DNA of 64,000 bases, from assembly GCF_036226445.1 (NCBI RefSeq), contig NZ_CP108474.1, positions 8,308,001 to 8,372,000 of the forward strand, written 5' to 3'. The translations under genes and the position numbers were made by a program. The notes beneath the pieces are model-generated. The model was not told where the DNA came from. It saw only the letters and a program-made list of their open reading frames with translations, and ran no database searches. The number at the start of each line of letters is the position of its first letter. Positions within the stretch are counted from its first letter, which is position 1. Positions 16,371-25,114 of the stretch are shown in pieces. This DNA comes from Streptomyces sp. NBC_01255 (GTDB lineage Bacteria > Actinomycetota > Actinomycetes > Streptomycetales > Streptomycetaceae).

Positions 16371-17468
16371 ATGAGTTCGAGCACGGCGTCATTGACAAGG
16401 CAGTGGACCACCTGGGGGCCGGTGGTGGCGGCGCTTGCGCTTGGCGCGGCGTGGGGGCGTGACCTCCCCGGCTTCGCCGTCGCGCTCATCGCGGTCTGCC
16501 TCATCGCCGCCGTCCTCGCGGCCGTCCATCACGCGGAAGTGGTCGCCCACCGCGTCGGCGAACCCTACGGCTCGCTCGTCCTCGCCGTCGCCGTCACCGT
16601 CATCGAGGTCGGACTCATCGTCACCCTCATGGCGGGAGGCGGGGAGAAGACCTCGACCTACGCCCGCGACACCGTCTTCGCCGCCGTCATGATCACCTGC
16701 AACGGCATCGTCGGCCTGTCGCTCCTCGTCGGTACGCTCCGCACGCGCGTCGCGGTCTTCAACGCCGAGGGCTCCGGCGGCGCGCTCGCGACCGTCTGCA
16801 CCCTCGCCGCGATGACGCTCGTCCTGCCGACCTTCACCACGAGTGAGCCCGGCCCCGAGTTCTCCACCGCGCAGCTCGCCTTCGCCGCCGTCGCCTCCCT
16901 CTGTCTGTACGGTCTGTTCGTCGCCGTGCAGACCATCCGGCACCGCGACTACTTCCTCCCCGTGCCGCGGCCCGGCGAGGAGTCGTCGGACGACCACGCC
17001 GACCCGCCGGGCAAGCGCGAGACCCAGGCGAGCCTCGGCCTGCTCGTCCTCGCCCTCGTCGCCGTCGTCGGCAACGCCAAGCTGGTCTCGCCCACCATCG
17101 AGGACGGCGTCGAGTCGGCGGGTCTGCCCAAGGCGGTCGTCGGTGTCGTCATCGCCCTGATGGTGCTGGCGCCCGAGACTCTCGCCGCCGTCCGCGCGGC
17201 CCGCCGGGACCGTATGCAGACCAGCCTCAACCTCGCCTACGGCTCCGCGATCGCCAGCATCGGTCTGACGATTCCGGCGATCGCGCTCGCCTCGATCTGG
17301 CTGTCCGGGCCCCTGGTCCTCGGCCTGGGGCCGGTCCACATGGTCCTGCTCGTCCTCACCGGTGTGGTGAGCGCGCTGACCGTGGTGCCCGGACGGGCGA
17401 CCCTCCTCCAGGGCGGCGTCCACCTTGTGATCTTCGCCGCCTTCGTCTTCCTGTCGTTCAGCCCCTGA
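16371..17468 (+). CDS. chaA: Calcium/sodium:proton antiporter ChaA-like
   Basis: A 365-residue integral membrane protein of the CaCA superfamily, close to the E. coli ChaA length (366). The first alpha-repeat is HHAEVVAHRVGEPYGSLVLA followed by VAVTVIEVGLIVTLM, with the conserved acidic ion-binding residue. The second repeat region is around KLVSPTIEDGVESAGLPKAV followed by VGVVIALMVLAPETLAAV. About eleven hydrophobic segments are visible, split by an acidic loop (EESSDDHADPPGKRE). It exports cytosolic Ca2+ or Na+ in exchange for protons. The ATG at 16371 matches the family N-terminus. Its 3' end overlaps the convergent acylase gene by 11 bases. Confidence 0.9.
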   Translation: MSSSTASLTRQWTTWGPVVAALALGAAWGRDLPGFAVALIAVCLIAAVLAAVHHAEVVAHRVGEPYGSLVLAVAVTVIEVGLIVTLMAGGGEKTSTYARDTVFAAVMITCNGIVGLSLLVGTLRTRVAVFNAEGSGGALATVCTLAAMTLVLPTFTTSEPGPEFSTAQLAFAAVASLCLYGLFVAVQTIRHRDYFLPVPRPGEESSDDHADPPGKRETQASLGLLVLALVAVVGNAKLVSPTIEDGVESAGLPKAVVGVVIALMVLAPETLAAVRAARRDRMQTSLNLAYGSAIASIGLTIPAIALASIWLSGPLVLGLGPVHMVLLVLTGVVSALTVVPGRATLLQGGVHLVIFAAFVFLSFSP

Positions 17469-19857
17469 CGACCACCACCCGCAGCGCCGGCGAGCGCAGG
17501 ATGTCCTTCTCGCAGAACCGGGAGGTCACCCAGCGCTCGCCCGCGTACAGCCGGGTCTGGTCGCCGTAGTGCGGCGACGCCGGGTTCGAGGACTGGGAGT
17601 ACGAGAGCAGGGTGCGGGCCACCGGACACCGGCCCCCGTCCCAGCCCACCGCCTGTACGTGGCTGGTCCCGTGCGCGACCTCCACGTAGCCGCCGCCCGC
17701 CGCGTTCCACACGGGCTCCGTCTTGTTCCAGACGCCCAGCGACTCGGTCCCGCCGCTCACCGGGAGCCGCTCCCCGTTCCGTGCGACGAACTGGTGGGAG
17801 CCGAGCGGCGCGTCCAGCGGGATCCCCGCCGCCCGCAGCTCCGCCGCCGCGTCCCGCAGCGCCTTCGCGAAGCCCGGCGCCGCCGTGTTCACGGTGTGCG
17901 GGGTACGGACCGGGTCCGCCGCCGAGAACGGCACCTTCCACTGCTCGGCCGGCGGCACCGTACCGCTGAACTTCCGCCAGAACCGGTCGAAGAACAGCGC
18001 CCCCCGGCTCCCGGCGTTCACCGTACGGTCCCACGCCCCGATCACCCGGCAGGCCTCGGGATCGTCCGGCAGCGCCGCGGGACAGGCCGCGGCGACGTCG
18101 GCCGCCGCCAGGTCACCGGCCGGAACCCGGTTGGCGAACTGCTGACGCTGGAGGTCGGCCACCGTGAGCCGCCCCCGGTCCGCCATCGCCGCCACGTCCT
18201 CGACACCGCCCCGGGTGCGCAGCGAGCGCTGGGTGGCGATGGTGCCGAAGACCCGCTCGTAGCCGGTCAGCGGCCGGTCGGCGTTGGTCAGCCACGCACT
18301 GTCGTTGGAGTTCTCGACGTACGGCGTGTCCCGCAGGACCGGCATCCGCGCCGGGCCGAAGACCCCCGGCTGGACCGCGTCCGGGTCCGAGCCGAGCGCG
18401 CAGTCGGAGCGCGAGCCGTCGAGCACCGCGACACCCGAGGCCGGATAGGTGGCCCGGCCCAGCGGGGTCGAGCAGCGCTGGGCGAGCTCGTCGGTGATCC
18501 GCGGGAGCACCTGCGACTGGCTGAAGTAGGAGCGCCCCGCCGAGTCGGCCGCGATCGTGTTGACCCACGGCAGCCCCTGGACGCGCCGCAGGGTGTCGGC
18601 GATGTCCTGGGTCGAGCGCGCCTTGCCGAAGCCGAGCGCCGTGTCGGAGCCGCGCATGTTGGTCGCGTTGGGGTCGTTGAGCGCGTACGCCGTCGTCGCG
18701 GTCCACGGCAGCGGGAGCTGCGCGCCGAGCCCGCCGACGACGGGGCCGTACCGGGTCCACCACTGGGTACGGGTGACGGGGGCGCCGTCCTTGACCGGGA
18801 CGGTGACCGTGCGCGCGGTCATCCGCTCGGGCCGGCCGTCCACCAGGTAGGCGGTCGGGTCGCCCGGGGCGAGCGTCAGCTGGTGGAGGTTGAGCGGCAC
18901 TCCGGTGGCGACGGTGTGGCTCCAGGCCACCTTGTCGTTGAAGCCGATGTTGACGACGGTCGTGCCGAGGAGCGAGGCGCCCGAGACGTTCAGCTCGCCC
19001 GGGATGGTCTGCTGGGACTGCCAGAAGCGGCGGCCGCCCTGCCAGGGGTAGTGCGGGTTGCCCAGGAGCAGCCCGCGCCCGTTGGCCGACGTGGCCCCGG
19101 AGAACGCGACGGCGTTGGAGCCCATCGTGGCGTTCTCCGCGGCGAACAGGGCGCGGGCCGCCTCCGCGGTGCGCGCCGGGTCGGGTGCCTGCCCGGATGC
19201 CGGGGGAGCGGTCGCCGGGGCAGCGGCGGGCGGCCGTGCGCCGGTGATGCCGTCGACGGCACGGCCCTGTCCGCCGAGGACCGAGACGGCGAAGCCACGC
19301 CGGGCCACGTCGAGGGCGCTGACCGGGCGGACCCAGTCGGCGCCGGCGCAGGCGGGGTCCGTGATCCGGTTCTTCCGCAGCCAGGCGTTGTAGCCGGCCG
19401 CCCAGCCGCGCATCAGCTCCTTGAGATCGCCGCTCGGACCGGCCGGCGCGGGGGTCCGGACCAGCTCCTCGACCGTCCCGGCGTCCTTCACGCCGCGGAA
19501 GTACAGATCGCTGGACACGTTGGTGGCGGCCGAGGACAGCGAGCCGTCCGGGGCGGCGTCCGGACCGAAGTACCGGGAGCGTTCGCCGTTCACGGTCAGG
19601 AAGCCGTCGGCGAGGACACAGACCTGGTCGGCGGCCTGCGCCCAGCCCGTGCCGAAGCCCAGGTTCGCGTAGTCCTTCGCCACGATGTGCGGGATGCCGT
19701 ACTCGGTGTACCGGATGACGGCCGACAGGCCCCGGTCGGACGGCCGGTGACCCCGGTCCCCGGAGTCGGCGGCCGCCGCGCCGGGCAGCGTGGCGGTGAC
19801 GACGGCGAGGGCCGCGCCGGTGAGTGCCAGGTGTTTCAGGCGGGTGCGGAGGTGCAA
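17458..19857 (-). CDS. Secreted penicillin acylase-family (Ntn-hydrolase) amidase
   Basis: A 799-residue extracellular enzyme. A TTG at 19857 preceded by GGGAGG at five bases gives the signal peptide LRTRLKHLALTGAALAVV...AAAA; ATGs further upstream lack such a site. The N-terminal-nucleophile serine is Ser247 in NATMGSNAVAFSG. Autocleavage there would give an alpha chain (with a removable linker rich in Pro/Ala) and a 553-residue beta chain. The C-terminal region has the family's GSHQFVARNGERLPVSGGTE and SNPASPHYGDQTRLYAGERW. It resembles aculeacin/lipopeptide/AHL acylases, which deacylate lipopeptides, penicillin V or quorum signals, more than penicillin G acylase. The substrate is not determinable. 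Confidence 0.92.
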   Translation of the reverse strand: MHLRTRLKHLALTGAALAVVTATLPGAAAADSGDRGHRPSDRGLSAVIRYTEYGIPHIVAKDYANLGFGTGWAQAADQVCVLADGFLTVNGERSRYFGPDAAPDGSLSSAATNVSSDLYFRGVKDAGTVEELVRTPAPAGPSGDLKELMRGWAAGYNAWLRKNRITDPACAGADWVRPVSALDVARRGFAVSVLGGQGRAVDGITGARPPAAAPATAPPASGQAPDPARTAEAARALFAAENATMGSNAVAFSGATSANGRGLLLGNPHYPWQGGRRFWQSQQTIPGELNVSGASLLGTTVVNIGFNDKVAWSHTVATGVPLNLHQLTLAPGDPTAYLVDGRPERMTARTVTVPVKDGAPVTRTQWWTRYGPVVGGLGAQLPLPWTATTAYALNDPNATNMRGSDTALGFGKARSTQDIADTLRRVQGLPWVNTIAADSAGRSYFSQSQVLPRITDELAQRCSTPLGRATYPASGVAVLDGSRSDCALGSDPDAVQPGVFGPARMPVLRDTPYVENSNDSAWLTNADRPLTGYERVFGTIATQRSLRTRGGVEDVAAMADRGRLTVADLQRQQFANRVPAGDLAAADVAAACPAALPDDPEACRVIGAWDRTVNAGSRGALFFDRFWRKFSGTVPPAEQWKVPFSAADPVRTPHTVNTAAPGFAKALRDAAAELRAAGIPLDAPLGSHQFVARNGERLPVSGGTESLGVWNKTEPVWNAAGGGYVEVAHGTSHVQAVGWDGGRCPVARTLLSYSQSSNPASPHYGDQTRLYAGERWVTSRFCEKDILRSPALRVVVVRG

Positions 19858-20024
19858 GGTGCCTCCCAACGGATGGATGAGCACTGCGGGTCGGACCATG
19901 CACGCAGTTGCGTGCCCCCTTGTCAACATCCCGTTCGGTATCCGAGGTCGGGGGAGGTTCCGAGGATGTACGGGGTAGCGCCCGGTACTTGACCTTCCGC
20001 CCGTTCCGCGCCCAGGATCACCGC

Positions 20025-21542
20025 ATGGAACGACTCCTCAGCCGCACTGTCGACGGCGTTCTGCGCATGAGCGCCCAGCGCGTCCCGGACCGGATCGCCC
20101 TCCGGTACGCCGACCGGACCTGGACGTACGCCGAGCTGGACGCGGCCGTCTCCACCGCAGCGGCCTTCCTGCGGGAGCCGCACCACGGCATCGGCCTCCC
20201 CGAGTCCGCCCGCGTCGCGACCTACGGCCACAACTCGGACGCCTACCTCATCGCGTTCCTCGCCTGCGCGCGGGCCGACCTGATCCACGTGCCGGTCAAC
20301 CACCACCTGACCGGCGACGACCTCGCGTACCTCCTGGAGCAGTCGGAGAGTTCGCTCGTCCTCGCCGACCCCGCCCTCGCGGACCGGGTCCCGGACGGAT
20401 TCGCGGTCAAGGCCCTCCGGGACGCGCCCGGTTCGCTCCTCGACGCGGTCGCCGTACCGGAGGCGTACGAACCCGACCGCGACGCCCGGGAGATCGTGCA
20501 GCTCCTCTACACGTCGGGCACCACCGCCCTCCCCAAGGGCGCGATGATGACGCACCGCGCGCTCGTCCACGAGTACGCGAGCGCCGTCGAGGCCCTCGAC
20601 CTGCGCGAGGACGACCGGCCCGTGCACGCGCTGCCGCTCTACCACTCGGCGCAGATGCACGTCTTCCTGCTGCCCTACCTCGCGGTCGGCGCGGAGAACA
20701 CGATCGTCGACGGACCCGACCCGACCGTCCTCTTCGACCTGATCGAGGCGGGCCGCGCTGACAGCTTCTTCGCGCCGCCGACCGTATGGATCGGCCTCGC
20801 CAACCACCCGGAGTTCGCCGGTCGGGACCTGTCCGCGCTGCGCAAGGCCTACTACGGGGCCTCGATCATGCCCGTACCCGTCCTCGAACGACTGCGGGCG
20901 CGGCTGCCCGGACTGCGCTTCTTCAACTGCTTCGGCCAGTCCGAGATCGGCCCCCTGGCCACCGTCCTCGGACCCGACGAGCACGAGGGTCGGATGGACT
21001 CCTGCGGCCGGCCCGTCCGCCATGTCGAGGCCCGGGTCGTCGACGAGGACGGGAAGGACGTGCCCGACGGCACCGCAGGGGAGATCGTCTACCGCTCACC
21101 GCAGTTGTGCGACGGCTACTGGCGCAAGCCGGAGGAGACCAAGGCGGCCTTCCGGGGCGGCTGGTTCCACTCGGGCGACCTCGCCGTGCGCGACGCCGAG
21201 GGCTTCCTCACCATCGTCGACCGGGTGAAGGACGTCATCAACTCCGGCGGCGTGCTCGTCGCCTCCCGGCAGGTCGAGGACGCCCTCTACACCCACCCGG
21301 GCGTCGCCGAGGTCGCCGTGATCGGCCTCCCCGACGAGCGCTGGATCGAGGCGGTCACGGCCGTCGTCGTCCCGCGCGGCGAGGTCACGGAGGCCGAACT
21401 CCTCGCGCACGCCCGCGAGAAGCTCGTGCACTTCAAGGCCCCGAAGCGCGTCCACTTCACCCCGGAGCTGCCCCGCAACGCGAGCGGCAAGATCCTCAAG
21501 CGCGAACTGCGGGACCGCTTCGGCGGGGCGGGGGAGTCCTGA
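20025..21542 (+). CDS. Acyl-CoA synthetase (AMP-forming, FadD-like)
   Basis: A 505-residue ANL-family ligase. Motifs are LLYTSGTTALPKGAMMTHRA (A3), FFNCFGQSEIGPLAT (A5), GGWFHSGDLAVRDAEGFLTI followed by VDRVKDVINSGGVLV (A7-A8) and LPRNASGKILKRELRDRF with the catalytic lysine. It activates medium- or long-chain or aromatic acids. The ATG at 20025 follows CCAGGAT. It is monocistronic, ends in a 14-bp stem hairpin and converges on the phenylacetate-CoA ligase gene; the two may share substrate type, but no operator was found before it. Confidence 0.92.
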   Translation: MERLLSRTVDGVLRMSAQRVPDRIALRYADRTWTYAELDAAVSTAAAFLREPHHGIGLPESARVATYGHNSDAYLIAFLACARADLIHVPVNHHLTGDDLAYLLEQSESSLVLADPALADRVPDGFAVKALRDAPGSLLDAVAVPEAYEPDRDAREIVQLLYTSGTTALPKGAMMTHRALVHEYASAVEALDLREDDRPVHALPLYHSAQMHVFLLPYLAVGAENTIVDGPDPTVLFDLIEAGRADSFFAPPTVWIGLANHPEFAGRDLSALRKAYYGASIMPVPVLERLRARLPGLRFFNCFGQSEIGPLATVLGPDEHEGRMDSCGRPVRHVEARVVDEDGKDVPDGTAGEIVYRSPQLCDGYWRKPEETKAAFRGGWFHSGDLAVRDAEGFLTIVDRVKDVINSGGVLVASRQVEDALYTHPGVAEVAVIGLPDERWIEAVTAVVVPRGEVTEAELLAHAREKLVHFKAPKRVHFTPELPRNASGKILKRELRDRFGGAGES

Positions 21543-21577
21543 CGGGGACTCCCATGTGACGGGTGGGAGTCCCCGTC
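21541..21577. terminator. 14-bp perfect-stem terminator at acyl-CoA ligase 3' end
   Basis: GACGGGGACTCCCA (21541-21554) pairs perfectly with TGGGAGTCCCCGTC (21564-21577) around a 9-base loop. It includes the stop codon's last bases and separates the two convergent ligase genes. Confidence 0.85.
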
Positions 21578-21626
21578 AGGGGACCCCTGAGTGCCTGACG
21601 CCGGACCCCCACCTGACGGGGTGGGA

Positions 21627-21670
21627 GTCCCGACGGGACCCCCCCACGGGTGGGGGAGTCCTGTCGGGAC
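21627..21670. terminator. Second long hairpin between convergent ligase genes
   Basis: Arms 21627-21647 and 21650-21670 are 21 bases each, complementary except for two mismatches, with a two-base turn. Neighbouring GGTGGGAGTC and CACCTGACGGG motifs recur around it, as if the terminator block arose by repeated duplication. It would act mainly on the minus-strand phenylacetate-CoA ligase transcript. Confidence 0.7.
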
Positions 21671-21697
21671 CCCCCCCACCCGTCAGGTCCCGTGCCG

Positions 21698-22999
21698 TCA
21701 GGCCTCCCGCTCCCGCAGGTCCACGATCCGCCGGAGCTTGCCCATCGACCGTTCCAGCGTCTCGGGGTCGACCACCTCGACCCCGACCGAGACCCCGACC
21801 CCGTCCTTGACCGCCGCCGCGATCGCCCGGGCCGCCTCCGCGCGCTCCTCGCCCGTCGCCTCAGGCCGGGCCTCCGCCCGTACGGTGAGGGCGTCGAGCC
21901 GCCCCTCCCGGGTGAGCCGCAGCTGGAAGTGCGGGGCCACGGACGGCGTCCGCAGGACGATCTCCTCGATCTGGGTGGGGAAGAGGTTCACCCCACGCAG
22001 GATGATCATGTCGTCGCTGCGCCCGGTGACCTTCTCCATCCGCCGGAACACCCGCGCCGTTCCCGGCAGCAGCCGGGTCAGATCGCGCGTCCGGTAGCGG
22101 ATCACCGGCATGGCCTCCTTGGTCAGCGAGGTGAAGACGAGCTCTCCCTCCTCCCCGTCCGGCAGCACCTCGCCCGTGAACGGATCCACGACCTCCGGGT
22201 AGAAGTGGTCCTCCCAGATGTGCAGTCCGTCCTTCGTCTCCACGCACTCCTGCGCCACGCCTGGGCCGATCACCTCCGACAGGCCGTATATGTCGACCGC
22301 GTCGATGGCGAACCGCTCCTCGATCTCCTTCCGCATCGCCTCCGTCCACGGCTCGGCGCCGAACACCCCCACCTTCAGGGACGTCGAGCGCGGATCCACG
22401 CCCTGCCGCTCGAACTCGTCGAGCAGCGTGAGCATGTACGAGGGGGTCACCATGATGATCTCGGGCTTGAAGTCCTGGATGAGCTGCACCTGCCGGGCCG
22501 TCATGCCGCCCGAGGCGGGGATCACCGTGCACCCGAGCCGCTCCGCGCCGTAGTGGGCGCCGAGTCCGCCGGTGAACAGACCGTATCCGTACGCCACATG
22601 GACCTTGTGCCCGGGTCGCGCCCCGGCGGCGCGCAGGGAGCGGGCCACCACGTCCGCCCAGGTGTCGAGGTCCCGGTCCGTGTAGCCGACGACGGTCGGC
22701 CGCCCGGTGGTGCCGCTGGACGCATGGATCCGCCGCACCTGGGACTGGTCGACGGCGAACATGCCGAAGGGGTAGTGGTCGCGCAGGTCGGACTTGGCGG
22801 TGAAGGGGAAGCGGGCGAGGTCCGCGAGCGTACGGCAGTCGTCGGGGGACAGCCCGGCCGCGTCGAAGGAGTCGCGGTAGAAGGGCACGTTCTCGTACGC
22901 GTGCCGCAGGGTCGCGCGCAGTCGCTCCAGCTGGAGCGCCGCCAGCTCCTCGCGCCCGAGCCGTTCGCCGCTGTCGAGCAGTCCCGTCAGATCCGGCAT
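21698..22999 (-). CDS. paaK: Phenylacetate-CoA ligase
   Basis: A 433-residue PaaK-type AMP-forming ligase that activates phenylacetate to phenylacetyl-CoA. The start is the ATG at 22999 behind AAGGAG; the upstream in-frame start lacks a site. The adenylation loop is HASSGTTGRPTVVGYT. The family signatures YGYGLFTGGLGAHYGAERLG and IYGLSEVIGPGVAQEC are present, as is the C-terminal region GVNLFPTQIEEIVLR. The length is typical (430-440). No paaABCDE genes are in the window, so it may feed a distant pathway or activate another aryl acid for secondary metabolism. A PaaR-like palindrome lies 48 bp upstream. Confidence 0.95.
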   Translation of the reverse strand: MPDLTGLLDSGERLGREELAALQLERLRATLRHAYENVPFYRDSFDAAGLSPDDCRTLADLARFPFTAKSDLRDHYPFGMFAVDQSQVRRIHASSGTTGRPTVVGYTDRDLDTWADVVARSLRAAGARPGHKVHVAYGYGLFTGGLGAHYGAERLGCTVIPASGGMTARQVQLIQDFKPEIIMVTPSYMLTLLDEFERQGVDPRSTSLKVGVFGAEPWTEAMRKEIEERFAIDAVDIYGLSEVIGPGVAQECVETKDGLHIWEDHFYPEVVDPFTGEVLPDGEEGELVFTSLTKEAMPVIRYRTRDLTRLLPGTARVFRRMEKVTGRSDDMIILRGVNLFPTQIEEIVLRTPSVAPHFQLRLTREGRLDALTVRAEARPEATGEERAEAARAIAAAVKDGVGVSVGVEVVDPETLERSMGKLRRIVDLREREA

Positions 23000-23046
23000 G
23001 CGCCGCTCCTTCACCCGTACCGTCGTCCACGCTGTCGTAAAACGGA

Positions 23047-23064
23047 CTACCGATCATTCGGTAG
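23047..23064. promoter_or_regulatory. Perfect 7-4-7 palindrome, PaaR/TetR-type operator
   Basis: CTACCGA-TCAT-TCGGTAG sits between the divergent paaK and P450 genes. It preserves the ACCG-N6-CGGT core that I recall for the Corynebacterium TetR-family regulator PaaR, which represses phenylacetate genes until phenylacetyl-CoA binds. No tetR gene is in the window, so the regulator would act in trans. Confidence 0.7.
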
Positions 23065-23137
23065 ATCCTTGTACGGGCCAGTAAAACCACTGGGGCCCGG
23101 GGGTTGGCAAGGGGTGGGACGTGATCACTCCCACCTG

Positions 23138-23202
23138 TCGGGTGATTCGCCCCGGGATCACGCCTTGGGGTGCTTTCGGGTGAATCGAAACGGTCGGGTG
23201 AC
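23138..23202 (+). repeat. Three direct TCGGGTGA repeats upstream of P450
   Basis: TCGGGTGATTCG (23138-23149), TCGGGTGAATCG (23176-23187) and TCGGGTGAC (23194-23202) lie in the 160 bp before the P450 ATG. The first two differ at one base. Spacing is irregular (38 and 18 bp), so they are possible activator sites rather than a satellite array. Confidence 0.45.
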
Positions 23203-23224
23203 AAAGCGGGGAAAAGTGAACGTC

Positions 23225-24448
23225 ATGTCCACCCAGTCCACGCTCGACACCGCCGACACCCCCGAGGTCCACTTCTGGGCCGTGCCCGACCTCACCGGCC
23301 TCGCCTTCGACCCGCTGCTCGCCAAGCTGCTGCACGAGGACCCCGTCACCCGGGTCCGGCTCCCGCACGGCGAGGGCCACGCCTGGCTCGTCACCCGCTA
23401 CGAGGACGTCAAGTTCGTCTCCGTCGACCCCCGCTTCAGCCGCCAGGCCGTCTGGGGTCGCTCCATCACCCGCGTCGCCCCGCACTTCATCCCGATGGAA
23501 GGGGCCGTCGGCTTCGCGGACCCGCCAGACCACACCCGGATGCGGCGCGTCGTCGCCCGCGCGTTCAGCGCCCGCGCCCTGACCGCGCTCCGCGGTCACG
23601 CCCAGGAGGTCATGGACCGGCTCCTCGACCGGGTCGAGGAACACGGCGCCCCCGCCGACCTCATGGAACTCGTCAACCGCCCCTTCCCGCTCGCCATGGT
23701 CAGCGAACTCATGGGCGTCCCCGAGGGCGACCAGCCGCTCATGGCCCGCTGGTCCGACACGATCATCTCCGCAGGCGCCGGACGGGAGGCCGGAGAGCAG
23801 GCCAAGGCCGAGATGGGCCGGTACGTCACCGAACTCGTCGGCCGCAGCCACGGCACAGGCAAGGAGACCCTCGCCGCCGTCCTCGCCGACGCCGTCGACG
23901 AGGACGCCCTCACCGAGCACGAGGCCGTCGGGCTCGCCGTCCTCATCCAGATCGGCGGCGCCCACGCCGTCCGCAACAACAGCGCCAACATGGTGTACGC
24001 GCTGCTCACCCACCCGGAGCACCTCGCCCGGCTGCGCGCCGAACCCGAACTCCTCCCGCAGGCCGTCGACGAGCTCCTCCGCTACATCCCCCACCGCAAC
24101 GCCGTCGGCCTCTCCCGGATCGCCCTGGAGGACGTCGACGTCGGTGGCGTCACCATCCCGGCAGGAGAGCCGGTCTACGTCTCGTACCTGACCGCCAACC
24201 GCGACCCGGACGTCTTCCCCGAGCCCGAGCGCCTCGACTTCGACCGCGGCTACAACCCGCACGTCGCCTTCGGCCACGGCCCGCACTACTGCCCGGGCTC
24301 CGCCCTGGCCCGCATCGAGTCGGAGATCCTCCTCGACTCCCTGTGGACCCGCTTCCCGGACCTGCGCCTCGCCGTCCCCGAGGAACAGCTCCGCTGGCAG
24401 CGCGGCGCCCTGATCCGGGGCCCCGAGACCCTGCCTGTCACCTGGTGA
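23225..24448 (+). CDS. Cytochrome P450 with atypical I-helix
   Basis: A 407-residue soluble bacterial P450. The ATG at 23225 gives the usual N-terminus; upstream in-frame sequence has no homology. The haem loop is FGHGPHYCPG with Cys356 as thiolate ligand. The K-helix ExxR is VDELLRYI, and ADPPDHTRMRRVVARAF is the typical C-helix region. The I-helix reads IGGAHAVRN (243-251), where the canonical (A/G)Gx(D/E)T pair is replaced by His247 and Ala248. P450s lacking this proton-relay pair often catalyse couplings or need substrate-assisted protonation. The cupin gene starts 16 bp after the stop, so they probably form an operon. No ferredoxin gene is adjacent. Confidence 0.93.
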   Translation: MSTQSTLDTADTPEVHFWAVPDLTGLAFDPLLAKLLHEDPVTRVRLPHGEGHAWLVTRYEDVKFVSVDPRFSRQAVWGRSITRVAPHFIPMEGAVGFADPPDHTRMRRVVARAFSARALTALRGHAQEVMDRLLDRVEEHGAPADLMELVNRPFPLAMVSELMGVPEGDQPLMARWSDTIISAGAGREAGEQAKAEMGRYVTELVGRSHGTGKETLAAVLADAVDEDALTEHEAVGLAVLIQIGGAHAVRNNSANMVYALLTHPEHLARLRAEPELLPQAVDELLRYIPHRNAVGLSRIALEDVDVGGVTIPAGEPVYVSYLTANRDPDVFPEPERLDFDRGYNPHVAFGHGPHYCPGSALARIESEILLDSLWTRFPDLRLAVPEEQLRWQRGALIRGPETLPVTW

Positions 24449-24464
24449 GAGGACCCGGCATCCC

Positions 24465-25028
24465 GTGACCGCCAGCCACAGCCATCGGACCGGGGCGGCG
24501 GCCTCGTCGTGCCGCCCGGCCACGGCAAGACCCTCACCACCGCCGCCCAGCACCTTCAAGGTGACCGGCGAGCACTCCCGTACCGCCTCCACCTTCGAGG
24601 TCGTCGTGCCGCCCGGCTTCGACGTCGGCGCCCACGCCCACGGGCACAGCGAGGAGCTCTTCTACGTCCTGGAGGGCGAGCTCGACGTCCTCGCGTTCGA
24701 GCCGCTCGTCCGTACCCCGGACAGCTGGCGGGAGTGGGAGTCCGGCACGGGACAGCGCGCGGTACGGGCCACGCGCGGCACGCTGATCCTGGTGCCGCCG
24801 GGCTGCCCGCACGCCTTCGCCAACCCCACCGGGGAACCCGTGCGGATGCTGTTCCAGGCCTCGCCCCCGCCCGACCACGAGCGGTACTTCGAGGAGCTCA
24901 TGGACATCCTCGGCTCGGGCGGCGAGGTCGACCACACCGCCGTCGAACGGCTCCGCCGCCGCTACGACATCGAACAGATCACCCCGCTCCGGCACGACGC
25001 GGGGCAGCCGGGCATCCCCACCTCGTGA
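24465..25028 (+). CDS. Cupin-domain protein, probable paired frameshifts near N-terminus
   Basis: The 187-residue product from GTG 24465 has a clear cupin barrel: FEVVVPPGFDVGAHAHGHSE followed by ELFYVLEGELDVLAF (metal ligands in HAHGHSEE) and LILVPPGCPHAFANPTGEP (the second-motif His). The first 35 residues look wrong (HRTGAAASSCRPATARPSPP). Over about 24490-24555 a different frame encodes GGGLVVPPGHGKTLTTAAQ, a natural cupin lead-in, which would join TFKVTGEHS if two compensating one-base shifts were repaired. The domain is therefore intact but its N-terminus is doubtful. It probably acts with the P450 16 bp upstream, as a small-molecule oxygenase, isomerase or binding protein. Confidence 0.78.
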   Translation: MTASHSHRTGAAASSCRPATARPSPPPPSTFKVTGEHSRTASTFEVVVPPGFDVGAHAHGHSEELFYVLEGELDVLAFEPLVRTPDSWREWESGTGQRAVRATRGTLILVPPGCPHAFANPTGEPVRMLFQASPPPDHERYFEELMDILGSGGEVDHTAVERLRRRYDIEQITPLRHDAGQPGIPTS

Positions 25029-25114
25029 CCCCACCGGCGGAGCATCACCGCCCGGCGCTCCGGCCAGGCAAAACCTGTTGCCGGGCGCCCGGGCCCGGTG
25101 CTGGAGTGACCCGC

